Assembly: GCA_009692585.1 (NCBI GenBank)
Contig: SHYX01000024.1
Span: forward strand, 1-64,000
DNA from: Myxococcales bacterium
GTDB taxonomy: Bacteria; Myxococcota; UBA796; SXON01
Direction of reading: 5' to 3'
DNA length: 64,000 nt
Positions 44,761 to 53,465 of this stretch are shown piece after piece (within the stretch, counting starts at the first letter, position 1; every line of letters begins with the position of its first letter). Below the pieces are notes generated by a model that was not told the origin of the DNA, made no database searches, and was given only the letters and a program-made list of their open reading frames with translations. The translations under genes and the position numbers were made by a program.

Positions 44761-45149
44761 GCGTCGGTCTCGCCTTCGATGCCCAGGATGGCCTCCGCCG
44801 CGGCCAGGCGCACTTCCGGATCGACGTCGTCGAGGCGCGAGCGCAGCGCCGGAACGGCCTCGGCGGCGTGGAGGTCCTCGAGCGAGCGGCATGCCTCCGC
44901 GCGCACCGCGCCCTCGCGGTCGTCCAACGCGTCGAGCAGCGGCGGGACGGCGCGGCGGGCGCCGGAAAAGCCCAGGAGTTGGACGCATAAGAACCGCAGC
45001 ATGGGGTCGTTGCGGTTCTTCTCGAGGCATTCGACGAGGTCGGGGAGCGCGCCTTCACGATCGAACAACACCGCGTCGAACGCCGCGTCGGCGGCCACCG
45101 GATCGGGGTCGCGCATGCGCTCGAACAGGTCCTTGTAGCGCGGTCGCAC
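44757..45149 (-). CDS. HEAT-repeat protein
   Basis: 130 residues of helical repeats, about four: DLFERMRDPDPVAADAAFDA, LPDLVECLEKNRNDPMLRFL, VPPLLDALDDREGAVRAEAC, VPALRSRLDDVDPEVRLAAA. HEAT repeats of this bacterial/PBS-lyase type mediate protein contacts. GTG start at 45149. Overlaps the radical SAM gene by 4 bases, so it may serve that enzyme as a partner. Divergent from surE. Confidence 0.88.
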   Translation of the reverse strand: MRPRYKDLFERMRDPDPVAADAAFDAVLFDREGALPDLVECLEKNRNDPMLRFLCVQLLGFSGARRAVPPLLDALDDREGAVRAEACRSLEDLHAAEAVPALRSRLDDVDPEVRLAAAEAILGIEGETDA

Positions 45150-45206
45150 GGGCGTTGCCTATCTCGGTTGGGCGCGGTAGGCCGTTTCTTGATACCGGCG
45201 CGGGGC

Positions 45207-45977
45207 GTGCGGATCCTGCTCTCCAACGACGATGGAATCGAGGCCGCCGGTCTCGCGGCCCTGGAGCGCGCGGCCTCGACGCTGGGGCAGGTGTACGTCG
45301 TCGCGCCGGCAACCGAACAGTCGGCGAAGAGCCACAGTTTTACCATGAACGAACCGCTGCGGGTGATCGAGCACGGGCCACGCCGGTGGGCGGTCACGGG
45401 CACCCCGGCCGACGCGGTCTACCTCGCGGTCCATGGCCTGCTCCCCGAGCTGCCGGACCTGGTGCTCTCTGGCATCAACCGCGGCAGCAACCTGGGGACC
45501 GACGTGGTCTACTCCGGGACGGTCGCGGCGGCGCGGGAAGGGGCGGCCAACGACCTGCCGGCGGTGGCGCTTTCGCTACACCAGCCGGAAGGCAGCACCG
45601 TCCAGCATTGGGAAACGGCGATGCACGTGGCGATTCGTGTGGCCCGATTGGTGATGGCGCGGCCGCTGCCGGTGGGCCACGTGCTCAACGTCAACGTGCC
45701 GAACGTGCCGCTCGCGCAGCTTCGAGGCCTGCGGGTCGCGCCACTGGCCCGGCGCCGGTACGCGCCGATGGTCAAGGTCTCCCTCGATCCGCGCGGGCGC
45801 AAGTACTATTGGATCGGGGGCCCGCACGAGCGCTTTGATGGTGAGCCCCAGGCCGACGGCCCCCTCTGTCTGCAAGGATTCGCCACGCTCACCCCGATGT
45901 CGCTCGACATGACCGCTCACGATGCGCTACCCGCGGTATCAGCCTGGAACCTGGAGGACACGTGTTCCACGACCTGA
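45207..45977 (+). CDS. surE: 5'/3'-nucleotidase SurE
   Basis: 256 residues. Start MRILLSNDDGIEAAGL holds the metal Asp pair D8-D9. VVAPATEQSAKSHSFTM, TGTPADAVYLAV and SGINRGSNLGTDVVYSGTV (metal Asn) are typical. It dephosphorylates nucleoside monophosphates and polyphosphate. GTG 45207 was chosen because it begins the first strand; the frame is open back to 45168. Overlaps dedA by 16 bases. Confidence 0.96.
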   Translation: MRILLSNDDGIEAAGLAALERAASTLGQVYVVAPATEQSAKSHSFTMNEPLRVIEHGPRRWAVTGTPADAVYLAVHGLLPELPDLVLSGINRGSNLGTDVVYSGTVAAAREGAANDLPAVALSLHQPEGSTVQHWETAMHVAIRVARLVMARPLPVGHVLNVNVPNVPLAQLRGLRVAPLARRRYAPMVKVSLDPRGRKYYWIGGPHERFDGEPQADGPLCLQGFATLTPMSLDMTAHDALPAVSAWNLEDTCSTT

Positions 45978-46600
45978 TGAAGACCTGGTTCGAGTGGTCC
46001 CGCGACGCCGGCTACACCGGGGTCTTTGTGATGATGGCCCTGGAAAGCACGGTGGTACCTGTACCATCCGAGATCATCATGCCGCCGGCGGGGTACTGGG
46101 CCGCGCAGGGCAAGATGAGCCTGCCGGGCGTCATCCTGGCTGGGGGGCTCGGCTCGACGTTCGGCTCCAGCCTCTGCTACGTGCTCACCTTCACGCTCGG
46201 TCGGGCGTTCGTCGCCCGTTGGGGGCGCGTTTTCCTACTGCCACCCGAACGGTTGGCGCTCGCCGAGGCGTGGCTGGCCCAGTTCGCCCTGCCCGGCGTA
46301 TTCCTGGCGCGGCTGCTGCCGGTGGTGCGGCACCTCATCGGCTTCCCCGCCGGCCTGATCCGAATGCCGTTCGCGGCCTTCGCGGGCGTGACGTTCATCG
46401 GCTCGACCCTCTGGTGCGGAATCCTATCGGTGTTCGGACAGCAGACCCTCGGCGCGCGTCCGGACCTCCTCGATGACCCCTCGGCGCTCGCGCACGTCAT
46501 CAAGGCCGATCTGCTGTGGTTTGTCCTCCTCGTCGTGGGCGTCGGCGCTGGGTGGCTGTTCATCAAGTGGTACGCAACCCGGAAGGTGGCCTATGTCTGA
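45962..46600 (+). CDS. dedA: DedA family membrane protein
   Basis: 212 residues with about five helices and the SNARE-associated/VTT pattern: ALESTVVPVPSEIIMPPAGYW (with the Glu and Pro-Ser of the family) and FLARLLPVVRHLIGFPAGLIRM. Recent work assigns several DedA proteins to undecaprenyl-phosphate or phospholipid flipping. GTG 45962 follows TGGAGGACAC. Overlaps apt by 8 bases. Confidence 0.93.
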   Translation: MFHDLMKTWFEWSRDAGYTGVFVMMALESTVVPVPSEIIMPPAGYWAAQGKMSLPGVILAGGLGSTFGSSLCYVLTFTLGRAFVARWGRVFLLPPERLALAEAWLAQFALPGVFLARLLPVVRHLIGFPAGLIRMPFAAFAGVTFIGSTLWCGILSVFGQQTLGARPDLLDDPSALAHVIKADLLWFVLLVVGVGAGWLFIKWYATRKVAYV

Positions 46601-47120
46601 GCTCGAATCTCGCCTGAAGTCCACGATTCGCGATGTCCCCGACTTTCCCAAGCCGGGAATCCTGTTCAAGGACATCACGCCGATCCTGGCCGATGCCGCG
46701 TTGATGGAGGGGGTGACGGAGCGCTTCGCGACCGTCTGGAAGGGCCGTGGCATCGATGCGATCGTGGGCATGGAGTCGCGCGGGTTCTTGTTCGGCATGC
46801 CGCTGGCCATGCGCCTGGGACTCCCCTTCGTGCCCGCCCGCAAGCCCGGGAAGCTCCCCTACCACAAGGTGTCGGAGAGCTACGCGCTCGAGTACGGGAG
46901 CGCCACCTTGGAGCTGCACGTCGATGCCCTGGTGGCAGGCCAACGCGCGCTGGTGATCGACGACCTCATCGCCACCGGGGGTACCGCCTTGGCGACCGCC
47001 CGGCTGGTGGAGCGCCTCGGGGCCACCGTGGCCGGCTTCGGCTTCGTGATCGAACTCGGCTTCCTCGACGGTCGGGGCGCCCTGGCCGGCTACGAGATTG
47101 ACTCGATCCTTCGGTACTGA
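46593..47120 (+). CDS. apt: Adenine phosphoribosyltransferase
   Basis: 175 residues. Start ELESRLKSTIRDVPDFPKPG, then ILFKDITPIL, GMESRGFLFGMPLAMRL, FVPARKPGKLPY and the PRPP loop LVIDDLIATGGTALATARLV are all family features. It salvages adenine with PRPP to AMP. ATG 46593 lies inside the end of dedA. surE, dedA and apt form an overlapping operon whose two soluble members act on nucleotides. Confidence 0.97.
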   Translation: MSELESRLKSTIRDVPDFPKPGILFKDITPILADAALMEGVTERFATVWKGRGIDAIVGMESRGFLFGMPLAMRLGLPFVPARKPGKLPYHKVSESYALEYGSATLELHVDALVAGQRALVIDDLIATGGTALATARLVERLGATVAGFGFVIELGFLDGRGALAGYEIDSILRY

Positions 47121-47123
47121 CCG

Positions 47124-48389
47124 GTGACCCTGGATGCGGAGCTGGGTGGGTACGCCGAGGTCCGCGGGATGGTCCTCGTGGACGTCGAGGGCACGCCGTG
47201 GACGAGCATCGAGAAGGTGCGCCCGACCTTCGAGATCTCGCCTGCCGACCGAGTTCGCGCGGTCGCGACCGTGGAAGGCGCGCTGGCGCAGGGGCGTGAA
47301 ACCAGCGACGAACTCGCGCTTTTCTTGGAGGAGTCCGCCATCGGCCCGGACCTCGCCGAGTACTGCACGCGCGTCGAGACCTACCACTTCGACGATGTGC
47401 GCCAGTACCTGACCGTGGAGCGTCTGTACCTCGACTTCACCGGGGAGAAGGTAGACGTTCGCCTCGGGCGGCAGGCGGTCAATTGGGGCAGCGCGCTGGT
47501 GTTCCACCCGTCAGACCTCGTTCGGGAGGTGGTCGCGTCGGAGCCCTGGCGAGAGCGGCGGGGAGTCAACGCGGTCCGCGCGAACATCTCGCCCGCGGCC
47601 AACCTTCAGGTCGTGACGCTGCTCGCGTTGGCGGACGACCTCAGCGCCTTCGAAAAGACCGATGCGGGCGAGCTCCCGGAGCTGGAGCACTGGCCACTCT
47701 CGGGCGCGGCGAAGGTCACGGTTCACGCCGCGGAGACCGACTGGAGCGCAGTGGGTAACTACGATCTGGCCGGGCGTTGGTTTGCCGGAGCCGACCTCAA
47801 GGGGCAGCTCGAGGTGGGGTGGTGGGTCGAGGGGGGCTGGCACGGCGACCAGAGCGGGGTGGATCCCCAGGGACCCGAGTTCGTCGTGGGTCTCGACTAC
47901 AGTATTCCGGTGCTCAATCGCGTCTTCCTCGCCGCGGAGTATCGGTACGACGGCACCGGCGAGGCCGATCCGGCCGACTACGACTACGGGCAACGCTCGG
48001 GTGGAGGGTCGAATGTGCCGTTCAGCTGTCCATTCTCGACGACGGGGACCAACGAGGCCGCCGACGTAGTGCTGCCGTCGGCCCGCGTGACCCTGGGACA
48101 GCACTACGTACACGGCACGCTCAACGTTACTTTTCTCGATGACTGGACCATCGGGGCGGTGGCCATCGTGAATGTCCAGGACGGGACGGGCCTCCTGGTG
48201 CCGGACGCGGCGGTCGTCCTTGGCGAGCGGTGGCAGGTTCACGTCGGCGCGCAGGTTCCGGTCGGAGACGAGGGCGAGTTCGTCCCTCCGGCCGACCAGT
48301 TCGAGGTTGTCGTGGGGGCGAATTCAGTGAACCTGGCCGGGTTCCTCCCGGCGGCGACGCTCAACACGTGGGTACGGTACAGCTTCTAG
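47124..48389 (+). CDS. Porin-like outer-membrane protein without visible signal peptide
   Basis: 421 residues. VRLGRQAVNWGSALVFHPSD and the Trp/Tyr-rich alternating strands that end in a C-terminal aromatic (TWVRYSF) fit the DUF1302/alginate-export class of barrels. One Cys pair is visible. GTG 47124 is the first possible start: the same frame has a stop at 47118-47120, the apt stop. So no signal peptide can be added, odd for such a protein. It lies 18 bases before an ABC transporter ATPase gene and may be its outer-membrane partner. Family call is moderate. Confidence 0.72.
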   Translation: MTLDAELGGYAEVRGMVLVDVEGTPWTSIEKVRPTFEISPADRVRAVATVEGALAQGRETSDELALFLEESAIGPDLAEYCTRVETYHFDDVRQYLTVERLYLDFTGEKVDVRLGRQAVNWGSALVFHPSDLVREVVASEPWRERRGVNAVRANISPAANLQVVTLLALADDLSAFEKTDAGELPELEHWPLSGAAKVTVHAAETDWSAVGNYDLAGRWFAGADLKGQLEVGWWVEGGWHGDQSGVDPQGPEFVVGLDYSIPVLNRVFLAAEYRYDGTGEADPADYDYGQRSGGGSNVPFSCPFSTTGTNEAADVVLPSARVTLGQHYVHGTLNVTFLDDWTIGAVAIVNVQDGTGLLVPDAAVVLGERWQVHVGAQVPVGDEGEFVPPADQFEVVVGANSVNLAGFLPAATLNTWVRYSF

Positions 48390-48407
48390 CCGCGGTCGAG
48401 GGTAGGA

Positions 48408-49088
48408 ATGATTTGCCAGCTTGTCGGTGTGAGAAAGACGTACCCCATGGGCGACCTCACCGTCGTCGCCCTCAGCGGCATCGACGTGAGCATCGATGAA
48501 GGCGAGTTCACGGTTTTCGCCGGCCCGTCGGGGAGTGGCAAGACGACCGCGCTCAACCTGATCGGCTGCCTGGATCGCCCCTCGTCGGGACAGGTGCTCC
48601 TCGATGGTCGCGACGTCGCGACCCTTGGCGACGACGCCCTCGGACGGGTCCGCGCGCGGCGGATCGGCTTCATCTTCCAGAGCTTCAACCTTATTCCTGT
48701 GCTGACCGCGGCCGAAAACGTCGAGCTGGCGCTCCGGCTCGCGGGCCTGGATGCGGGCCGCCAGCAGAAGGTCGAGCAGGCCCTGGTGGATGTCGGGCTG
48801 AAAGACTTCATGGGCCGTCGGCCGAACCAGCTGTCCGGGGGCCAGCAGCAACGCGTCGCCATCGCACGCGCGTTGGTGAAGAAGCCCGCGATCATCATCG
48901 CCGACGAGCCCACGGCCAACCTGGACAGCCACAACGGCGAGGCGATCCTGGACCTGATGCGGCAGATGAACGAGCGCGACGGGGTCACCTTCCTCTTCTC
49001 CACCCACGATCCGATGGTGATGGCCCGCGCGCGTCGGGTGGTGCGGCTCAAGGACGGCGCGATCGTCGGCGACGAGCGGATGGTCTAG
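48408..49088 (+). CDS. ABC transporter ATP-binding protein, LolD/MacB type
   Basis: 226 residues. Walker A GPSGSGKTT (about 39-47), Q-loop FQSFNLIPVLTAAENVELAL, signature LSGGQQQR and Walker B IIIADEPTANLDS. Sequence features are those of LolD/MacB/FtsE, which drive FtsX-fold permeases. The two permease genes follow directly. Starts at ATG 48408; the stop is immediately followed by the GTG of the first permease. Overall role: envelope lipoprotein or lipid movement, rather than bulk import. Confidence 0.95.
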   Translation: MICQLVGVRKTYPMGDLTVVALSGIDVSIDEGEFTVFAGPSGSGKTTALNLIGCLDRPSSGQVLLDGRDVATLGDDALGRVRARRIGFIFQSFNLIPVLTAAENVELALRLAGLDAGRQQKVEQALVDVGLKDFMGRRPNQLSGGQQQRVAIARALVKKPAIIIADEPTANLDSHNGEAILDLMRQMNERDGVTFLFSTHDPMVMARARRVVRLKDGAIVGDERMV

Positions 49089-50297
49089 GTGGGGTTCCTC
49101 CTCGCCATCGCCGCGCGCAATCTCGTCCGCAACAGCGTCCGCACCGCGCTGACGGGCGCAGCCGTGCTCTTTGGGGTCGCGATCCTTATCTTCGGCTGGG
49201 GGCTCGTCGACGGGATCGACGACAACATGCTTCGGTCCGCGCGGCACACCTACGCCGGCGACATCATCCTGAGGCCCGAGGGATATCCCGATGACGGCAT
49301 GCGCTATCCGCTGGCCGACGCCCGGCCGGTTCCGGCGGCGCTCCGCACCCGGTTGGACGCGGTCGGTCCGTGGACGGCGCGGACGGCCGTGCCGGCGCGG
49401 CTGGTGCTGGGCGCGGAGGGGCAACGGGTCACCATCTGGGGCTACGACGAGGCGACCGAACTCCAGGTGTTCGATCGGAAAGGCTGGGCGATTGAGGGTC
49501 GGTTTCCTGCTTCCGGGCAACTCGAGGTCGCGCTGGGACGCTCGCTGGCCCGCCTGCTCGAAGCCGAGGTGGGGGCCAGCGTGGTGCTCGAAGCCCGTAC
49601 CGCCGACGGGGCGATCAACGCTCTCGCCTACACGGTCTCGGCCATCGTGAAGTCGGACAATTCCTCGATGGACGCGCTCGGCGTGTGGATGCCGCTGTCG
49701 CGGCTCGACGAGTTGGCCGTACTGCATGGCGTCGCGACGCACATCGCGGTCCTGTCGTCGATGGACCCGACCGCCGCCGCCGCCACGCTCACCGGCTTCG
49801 GGTTCACCCCGCTGATGCTCGTCGAAGAGTGCGAGGACCTCATCGCCGTGAACCGCATCCGCCGCAGGAGCCTCGGCGTCATCGTCGGGATGATCCTGCT
49901 CATCGCGGGCGTGGGCATCGCCAACACCGTGATCATGGCCGCATTCGAGCGAATCCGGGAAATCGGGACACTTCTCGCGCTGGGTATGTCGCGACGCCAT
50001 GTTTCGTTGCTCTTCCTCTTCGAGGGCGGCATCATGGGTCTGTGCGCGGGACTGCTCGGGGCGGCGCTCGGGTCGGGCGCCGTGCTCTACTTCGAGGTCC
50101 ACGGCCTGGATTTGAGCGCTCAACTCAAGGACGTGGGGGCGAACTTGTCGATGGCGAGCATGATCTACACCCACTTCTCGTGGCCTTCGGTCTTCGCTGC
50201 GCTCGGATTCGGGGTCACCATCGCGGTGCTCGCGTCGGTCTGGCCTGCCCGTCTCGCGTCGAGCACGGTGCCGGCTGACGCGGTGAGGGCGGACTGA
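49089..50297 (+). CDS. FtsX/LolC-type ABC permease, first copy
   Basis: 402 residues. N-terminal helix (TALTGAAVLFGVAILIFGW), a large periplasmic domain (about 45-265), then three helices in the FtsX domain (LGVIVGMILLIAGVGIANTV; IMGLCAGLLGAALGSGAVL; AALGFGVTIAVLASVWPA) and PADAVRAD at the end, the standard MacB/LolC layout. GTG 49089 follows the ATPase stop directly. The stop shares one base with the next permease start (TGATG). The two permeases probably form a heterodimer. Confidence 0.93.
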   Translation: MGFLLAIAARNLVRNSVRTALTGAAVLFGVAILIFGWGLVDGIDDNMLRSARHTYAGDIILRPEGYPDDGMRYPLADARPVPAALRTRLDAVGPWTARTAVPARLVLGAEGQRVTIWGYDEATELQVFDRKGWAIEGRFPASGQLEVALGRSLARLLEAEVGASVVLEARTADGAINALAYTVSAIVKSDNSSMDALGVWMPLSRLDELAVLHGVATHIAVLSSMDPTAAAATLTGFGFTPLMLVEECEDLIAVNRIRRRSLGVIVGMILLIAGVGIANTVIMAAFERIREIGTLLALGMSRRHVSLLFLFEGGIMGLCAGLLGAALGSGAVLYFEVHGLDLSAQLKDVGANLSMASMIYTHFSWPSVFAALGFGVTIAVLASVWPARLASSTVPADAVRAD

Positions 50298-51532
50298 TGG
50301 ACCTGCTCCTGACCATGGCCCTCCGGAACCTCGGTCGAAACCGCCGACGTACGGCGCTCACGGCGCTCACCGTCGCGCTCGGCACCGCGCTTCTGACCGT
50401 GGCTCTCTCGATGCTCAACGGCGTGCTGCTCCCGACGCTACAGAAGGCAGCAGGCCAGGCGGGCCACGTACGCGTCGTGGACGCGGAGTACGCGCGTCGT
50501 GAGCAGCTCATGCCCTTGTCCGAGAACCTGGCGGACACCGCGCCGATCGTCGCGGCGCTGGCCGCCGATCCGGATGTGCTGGCCGCGTTTCCACACATCG
50601 CGATGGGCGTGACCGGCTGCCTCGAAAGCGAGGAGATCGGGGAGAAGTTCGCGCTCTTGCACGGGGCGCCGACCGCGTACTACACCGACGTGCTCCACCT
50701 CGACTCCTCGCTGGCCGCCGGCACCATGCCGACGGCCGATGATCAGGTGCTCTTGGGGCGGGCGTTCGCCGAGGACATCGGCGCCGGCGTCGGCTCTACG
50801 GTCATCCTGCTCGGTCAGACCCAGGACGGCTCGCCCGCGCCGGCGCGGCTCAAGGTCGTCGGACTCGTGGACCTGGGGAGTCGAACCCAGAACCGACAGC
50901 TGTGGGTGTCGATGGAGAAGGCGCGCTGGATGGCGGACCTGGAGGGCGGGGCCACCGAGGTGCTCGCCCAGGTGCGTGACTACCGCGCCGCTGATGTGGT
51001 CGCAGCGAGGTTGCGGAGCCAACAAGCGTTGTCGGGATACGACGTTCACGCCTGGGACGAACGGTCGCCTTTCGACCAGATCGGTGGCCTCCTCGTCACC
51101 ATCAAGAGCGTGGTCGCGGGCATCATCGTGTTCATCACCGGACTCGGGGTGCTCAACACGATGCTGATGTCGGTCCTCGAACGCACCGGCGAGATCGGCG
51201 TGATGCGCGCCTTCGGGCTGCGGCGCTTCGACACCGTCCTGCTCTTCTTCTTCGAGGCCATCGCCATCGCCGGGCTCGGCGGACTCGGCGGGGTGGCCCT
51301 GGGCGCCGCCGGCGCGACGATTTTGGGGCGCGTGGGAATCCATCTGGGCGAAGGCGCGTCCAAGATGCCAGCCACCATCCCCATCAACGAGACCATGTAC
51401 CCCCAGCTCACCGCCGATGTGCTCGTGACCGGATTCCTGCTGGGACTGTTGATGGCGGTCGTCGGCGCGCTGTTACCCTCGATTCGGGCGGCACGGATCC
51501 AACCCGTCGACGCCATGCGTCACCGTCGCTAG
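50297..51532 (+). CDS. FtsX/LolC-type ABC permease, second copy
   Basis: 411 residues. RNLGRNRRRTALTALTVALG at the N-terminus, a periplasmic domain, then VAGIIVFITGLGVLNTMLMS, AIAGLGGLGGVALGAAGATI and LLGLLMAVVGALLPSIRAAR. The end IQPVDAMRHRR is the usual PxxALR-type tail. Paralogous to the previous gene. One transcript with ATPase, first permease and the LolA-like gene 12 bases downstream. Confidence 0.94.
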   Translation: MDLLLTMALRNLGRNRRRTALTALTVALGTALLTVALSMLNGVLLPTLQKAAGQAGHVRVVDAEYARREQLMPLSENLADTAPIVAALAADPDVLAAFPHIAMGVTGCLESEEIGEKFALLHGAPTAYYTDVLHLDSSLAAGTMPTADDQVLLGRAFAEDIGAGVGSTVILLGQTQDGSPAPARLKVVGLVDLGSRTQNRQLWVSMEKARWMADLEGGATEVLAQVRDYRAADVVAARLRSQQALSGYDVHAWDERSPFDQIGGLLVTIKSVVAGIIVFITGLGVLNTMLMSVLERTGEIGVMRAFGLRRFDTVLLFFFEAIAIAGLGGLGGVALGAAGATILGRVGIHLGEGASKMPATIPINETMYPQLTADVLVTGFLLGLLMAVVGALLPSIRAARIQPVDAMRHRR

Positions 51533-51544
51533 TCAGGAGTCCAC

Positions 51545-52276
51545 GTGTACTGCCTACTCATCTCGTTTTACCTTCTATTCTCTGGATTTGCTCGCGCGGT
51601 GACGGTTGACGAGCTCCTGGCGAAGATCGACGCCAACCTGACCTACGAGGCGCGCGAATCGTCGCTCCAGATGGTCGTCACCAAGAGCGGTCGCACCAAG
51701 ACCTATCGGATGCACAGCTTCGGACGGGGCCAGGAGGAAATGGCCATGGAGTACCTGGAGCCGGCGCGTGACAAAGGCACCAAGATGCTCAAGAAGACCG
51801 ACGATCTCTGGATGTTCTTACCCAGCGTCGAGAAGGCGCAGAAGATCTCGGGTCATATGCTGCGTCAGGGATTGATGGGCTCGGACATGTCCTACGAGGA
51901 CCTGATGGAGTCCTCGCGCTGGCAGACCATGTACACCGGAACCATCGCCGCTGAACAGGTGATTGAAGGCCGGAAGTGCTGGAAGGTGGAGCTCAAGGCC
52001 AAGGATGGCACGGTGTCCTACCCCAAGCGCATCATCTGGGTCGATCAGGCCAACTTCATTCCGCTGCGGCAGGAGTTGTACGCCCGGTCCGGAATGCTCC
52101 TCAAGAGCTGGACGATGGGCGACGTGCGCAGCATCGAGGGTCGGGAGTTCCCCATGAAGATGGTGGTCGAGGACCAACTCCAGAAAGGCAGCGTGACCGA
52201 GATCACCTTCGAGAAGGTGACCTTCAAGGTGGCGCTGGCCGACGAAGTCTTTTCGCTGCGGTGGCTGGAACGCTGA
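51545..52276 (+). CDS. LolA-like outer-membrane lipoprotein-sorting protein
   Basis: 243 residues with a signal peptide (LLISFYLLFSGFARA). The mature part is an open beta-barrel of the LolA/LolB fold: VTKSGRTKTYRMHSFGRGQE, EYLEPARDKGTKMLKKTDDL, WMFLPSVEKAQKISGHML, VELKAKDGTVSYPKRIIWVD. It belongs to the longer family often found beside MacB/LolCDE-type permeases or RND exporters. It probably carries lipid or a lipoprotein across the periplasm from the ABC transporter. GTG 51545 is the start. Confidence 0.9.
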   Translation: MYCLLISFYLLFSGFARAVTVDELLAKIDANLTYEARESSLQMVVTKSGRTKTYRMHSFGRGQEEMAMEYLEPARDKGTKMLKKTDDLWMFLPSVEKAQKISGHMLRQGLMGSDMSYEDLMESSRWQTMYTGTIAAEQVIEGRKCWKVELKAKDGTVSYPKRIIWVDQANFIPLRQELYARSGMLLKSWTMGDVRSIEGREFPMKMVVEDQLQKGSVTEITFEKVTFKVALADEVFSLRWLER

Positions 52277-52326
52277 GGTCGGCGCGGCAATCCGATCCGG
52301 ACCGCGGGATTGGCCGTAGCGTCTGA

Positions 52327-52911
52327 ATGGTCGCGCAGTTGGCGCAATTTCCCGCTACCGGGTACGGGCGAGACGTGGTGGTCGCGCCCGAGGACGGTGA
52401 ACTGGTCGCGTCGATGGCGTTGGGGGACAGGCGCGCGTTGGGGGAGCTGTATGGCCGCTACGCGCCCCTGTGTCTTGCCGTGGGCCGGCGCATCCTGGGC
52501 GACCAGGCGGAGTCCGAGGAGGTGATGCACGAGGTGTTCGTCGAGGCCTTCCGGGCCGCGTCGACCTACCGGAGTGAGCGCGGATCGGTGTGTACCTGGC
52601 TCACGGTGCGGATGCGCAGTCGTTGCCTGGACCGCGCGAAGTCCGCGGGTCGCGCTCGCCGAGTGGGGCTCGACGATGTGGCGCCAGCGCGGCTGGTGAC
52701 CACCCCGGCCCGGGCAACGGGCGACGAACGACGGATCGCGGAGTTGCTGGTGGCCCTGCCGCCCGAACAGCGGCTGGTGATCGAACTCGCGTACTTCGAC
52801 GGGCTCTCGAGCTCCGAGATCGCCGAGCGCGTCGGGGTGGCGCTCGGCACTGTGAAGTCGCGCACCGCGGCGGCGCTGGCCAAGCTGCGCGCCGCGATGG
52901 GGGCCGGATGA
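52327..52911 (+). CDS. ECF-type RNA polymerase sigma factor
   Basis: 194 residues. Region 2: ALGELYGRYAPLCLAVGRRI and VMHEVFVEAFRAA. Region 4: LLVALPPEQRLVIELAYFDG and SSEIAERVGVALGTVKSRTA (helix-turn-helix). No region 3, so an ECF sigma factor. The ATGA overlap with a cupin protein gene makes that its likely anti-sigma factor, as in RpoE-ChrR pairs that answer singlet oxygen or redox stress. Start ATG 52327. Target promoters unknown. Confidence 0.93.
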   Translation: MVAQLAQFPATGYGRDVVVAPEDGELVASMALGDRRALGELYGRYAPLCLAVGRRILGDQAESEEVMHEVFVEAFRAASTYRSERGSVCTWLTVRMRSRCLDRAKSAGRARRVGLDDVAPARLVTTPARATGDERRIAELLVALPPEQRLVIELAYFDGLSSSEIAERVGVALGTVKSRTAAALAKLRAAMGAG

Positions 52912-53465
52912 GCCGGCGCTTCGACGAACTGTCGGAGGCGGAGGACGATGCGCTCGCCTATGCGCTCGCCGCGACACTTCCGGTGGTCAGGCCGTCGCCA
53001 GGGGGTCGTGCCCGCCTGCTCGTGGCGGTCGCCAATCCATGGGTGCGCCTCCTCGCCCGGTTCGCCGCGCTGGTGGACGTCCCCCCGGACGTGGCCGAGC
53101 GCATGCTGGACCGTGCCCAGGCCGGCGCCGACTGGGTTCCGGGGCCCCTGGCCGGCGTCAGTGTCGTACACCTCGCCGGTGGTCCGGCCACGGCCGGCGC
53201 GGACGTCGGACTGGTCCGGATGGCCGCTGGGGACGTGTTCCCGGCGCACGCCCATCTTGGCGTCGAGTCGATCGTCCTCTTGTCCGGCAGCTACGCGGAC
53301 AGCGCGGGCTACGTGCTGTACGCGGGCGACGCCGAGTCGCGACAGGTGGGCCAGCCCCATTCGCTCACGGCGGGCGCCGACGGCGTGGTCTTTGCGGTGG
53401 TGCTGCGGGAGGGCATCGCGGTGGACGATCCGGCGGGCGGACCGCCCGTGCTGGTCCGCGGTTAG
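52908..53465 (+). CDS. ChrR-like cupin protein, putative anti-sigma factor
   Basis: 185 residues. The C-terminal cupin (about 95-170) has the ChrR pattern: FPAHAHLGVESIVLLSGSYA, with HAH, Glu and a later His in GQPHSL as metal ligands. The N-terminal ~90 residues would be the sigma-binding part, but there is no HxxxCxxC zinc motif; the protein has no cysteine at all. So sensing must be through the cupin metal or another route. ATG 52908 overlaps the sigma stop (ATGA). Its 3' end overlaps a convergent gene by 4 bases. Confidence 0.82.
   Translation: MSRRFDELSEAEDDALAYALAATLPVVRPSPGGRARLLVAVANPWVRLLARFAALVDVPPDVAERMLDRAQAGADWVPGPLAGVSVVHLAGGPATAGADVGLVRMAAGDVFPAHAHLGVESIVLLSGSYADSAGYVLYAGDAESRQVGQPHSLTAGADGVVFAVVLREGIAVDDPAGGPPVLVRG

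Noticed and set aside
50874..50890. GGGGAGTCGAACCCAGA resembling a tRNA T-arm
   Set aside because: It lies inside the second ABC permease gene and no acceptor, D or anticodon stems fit around it.
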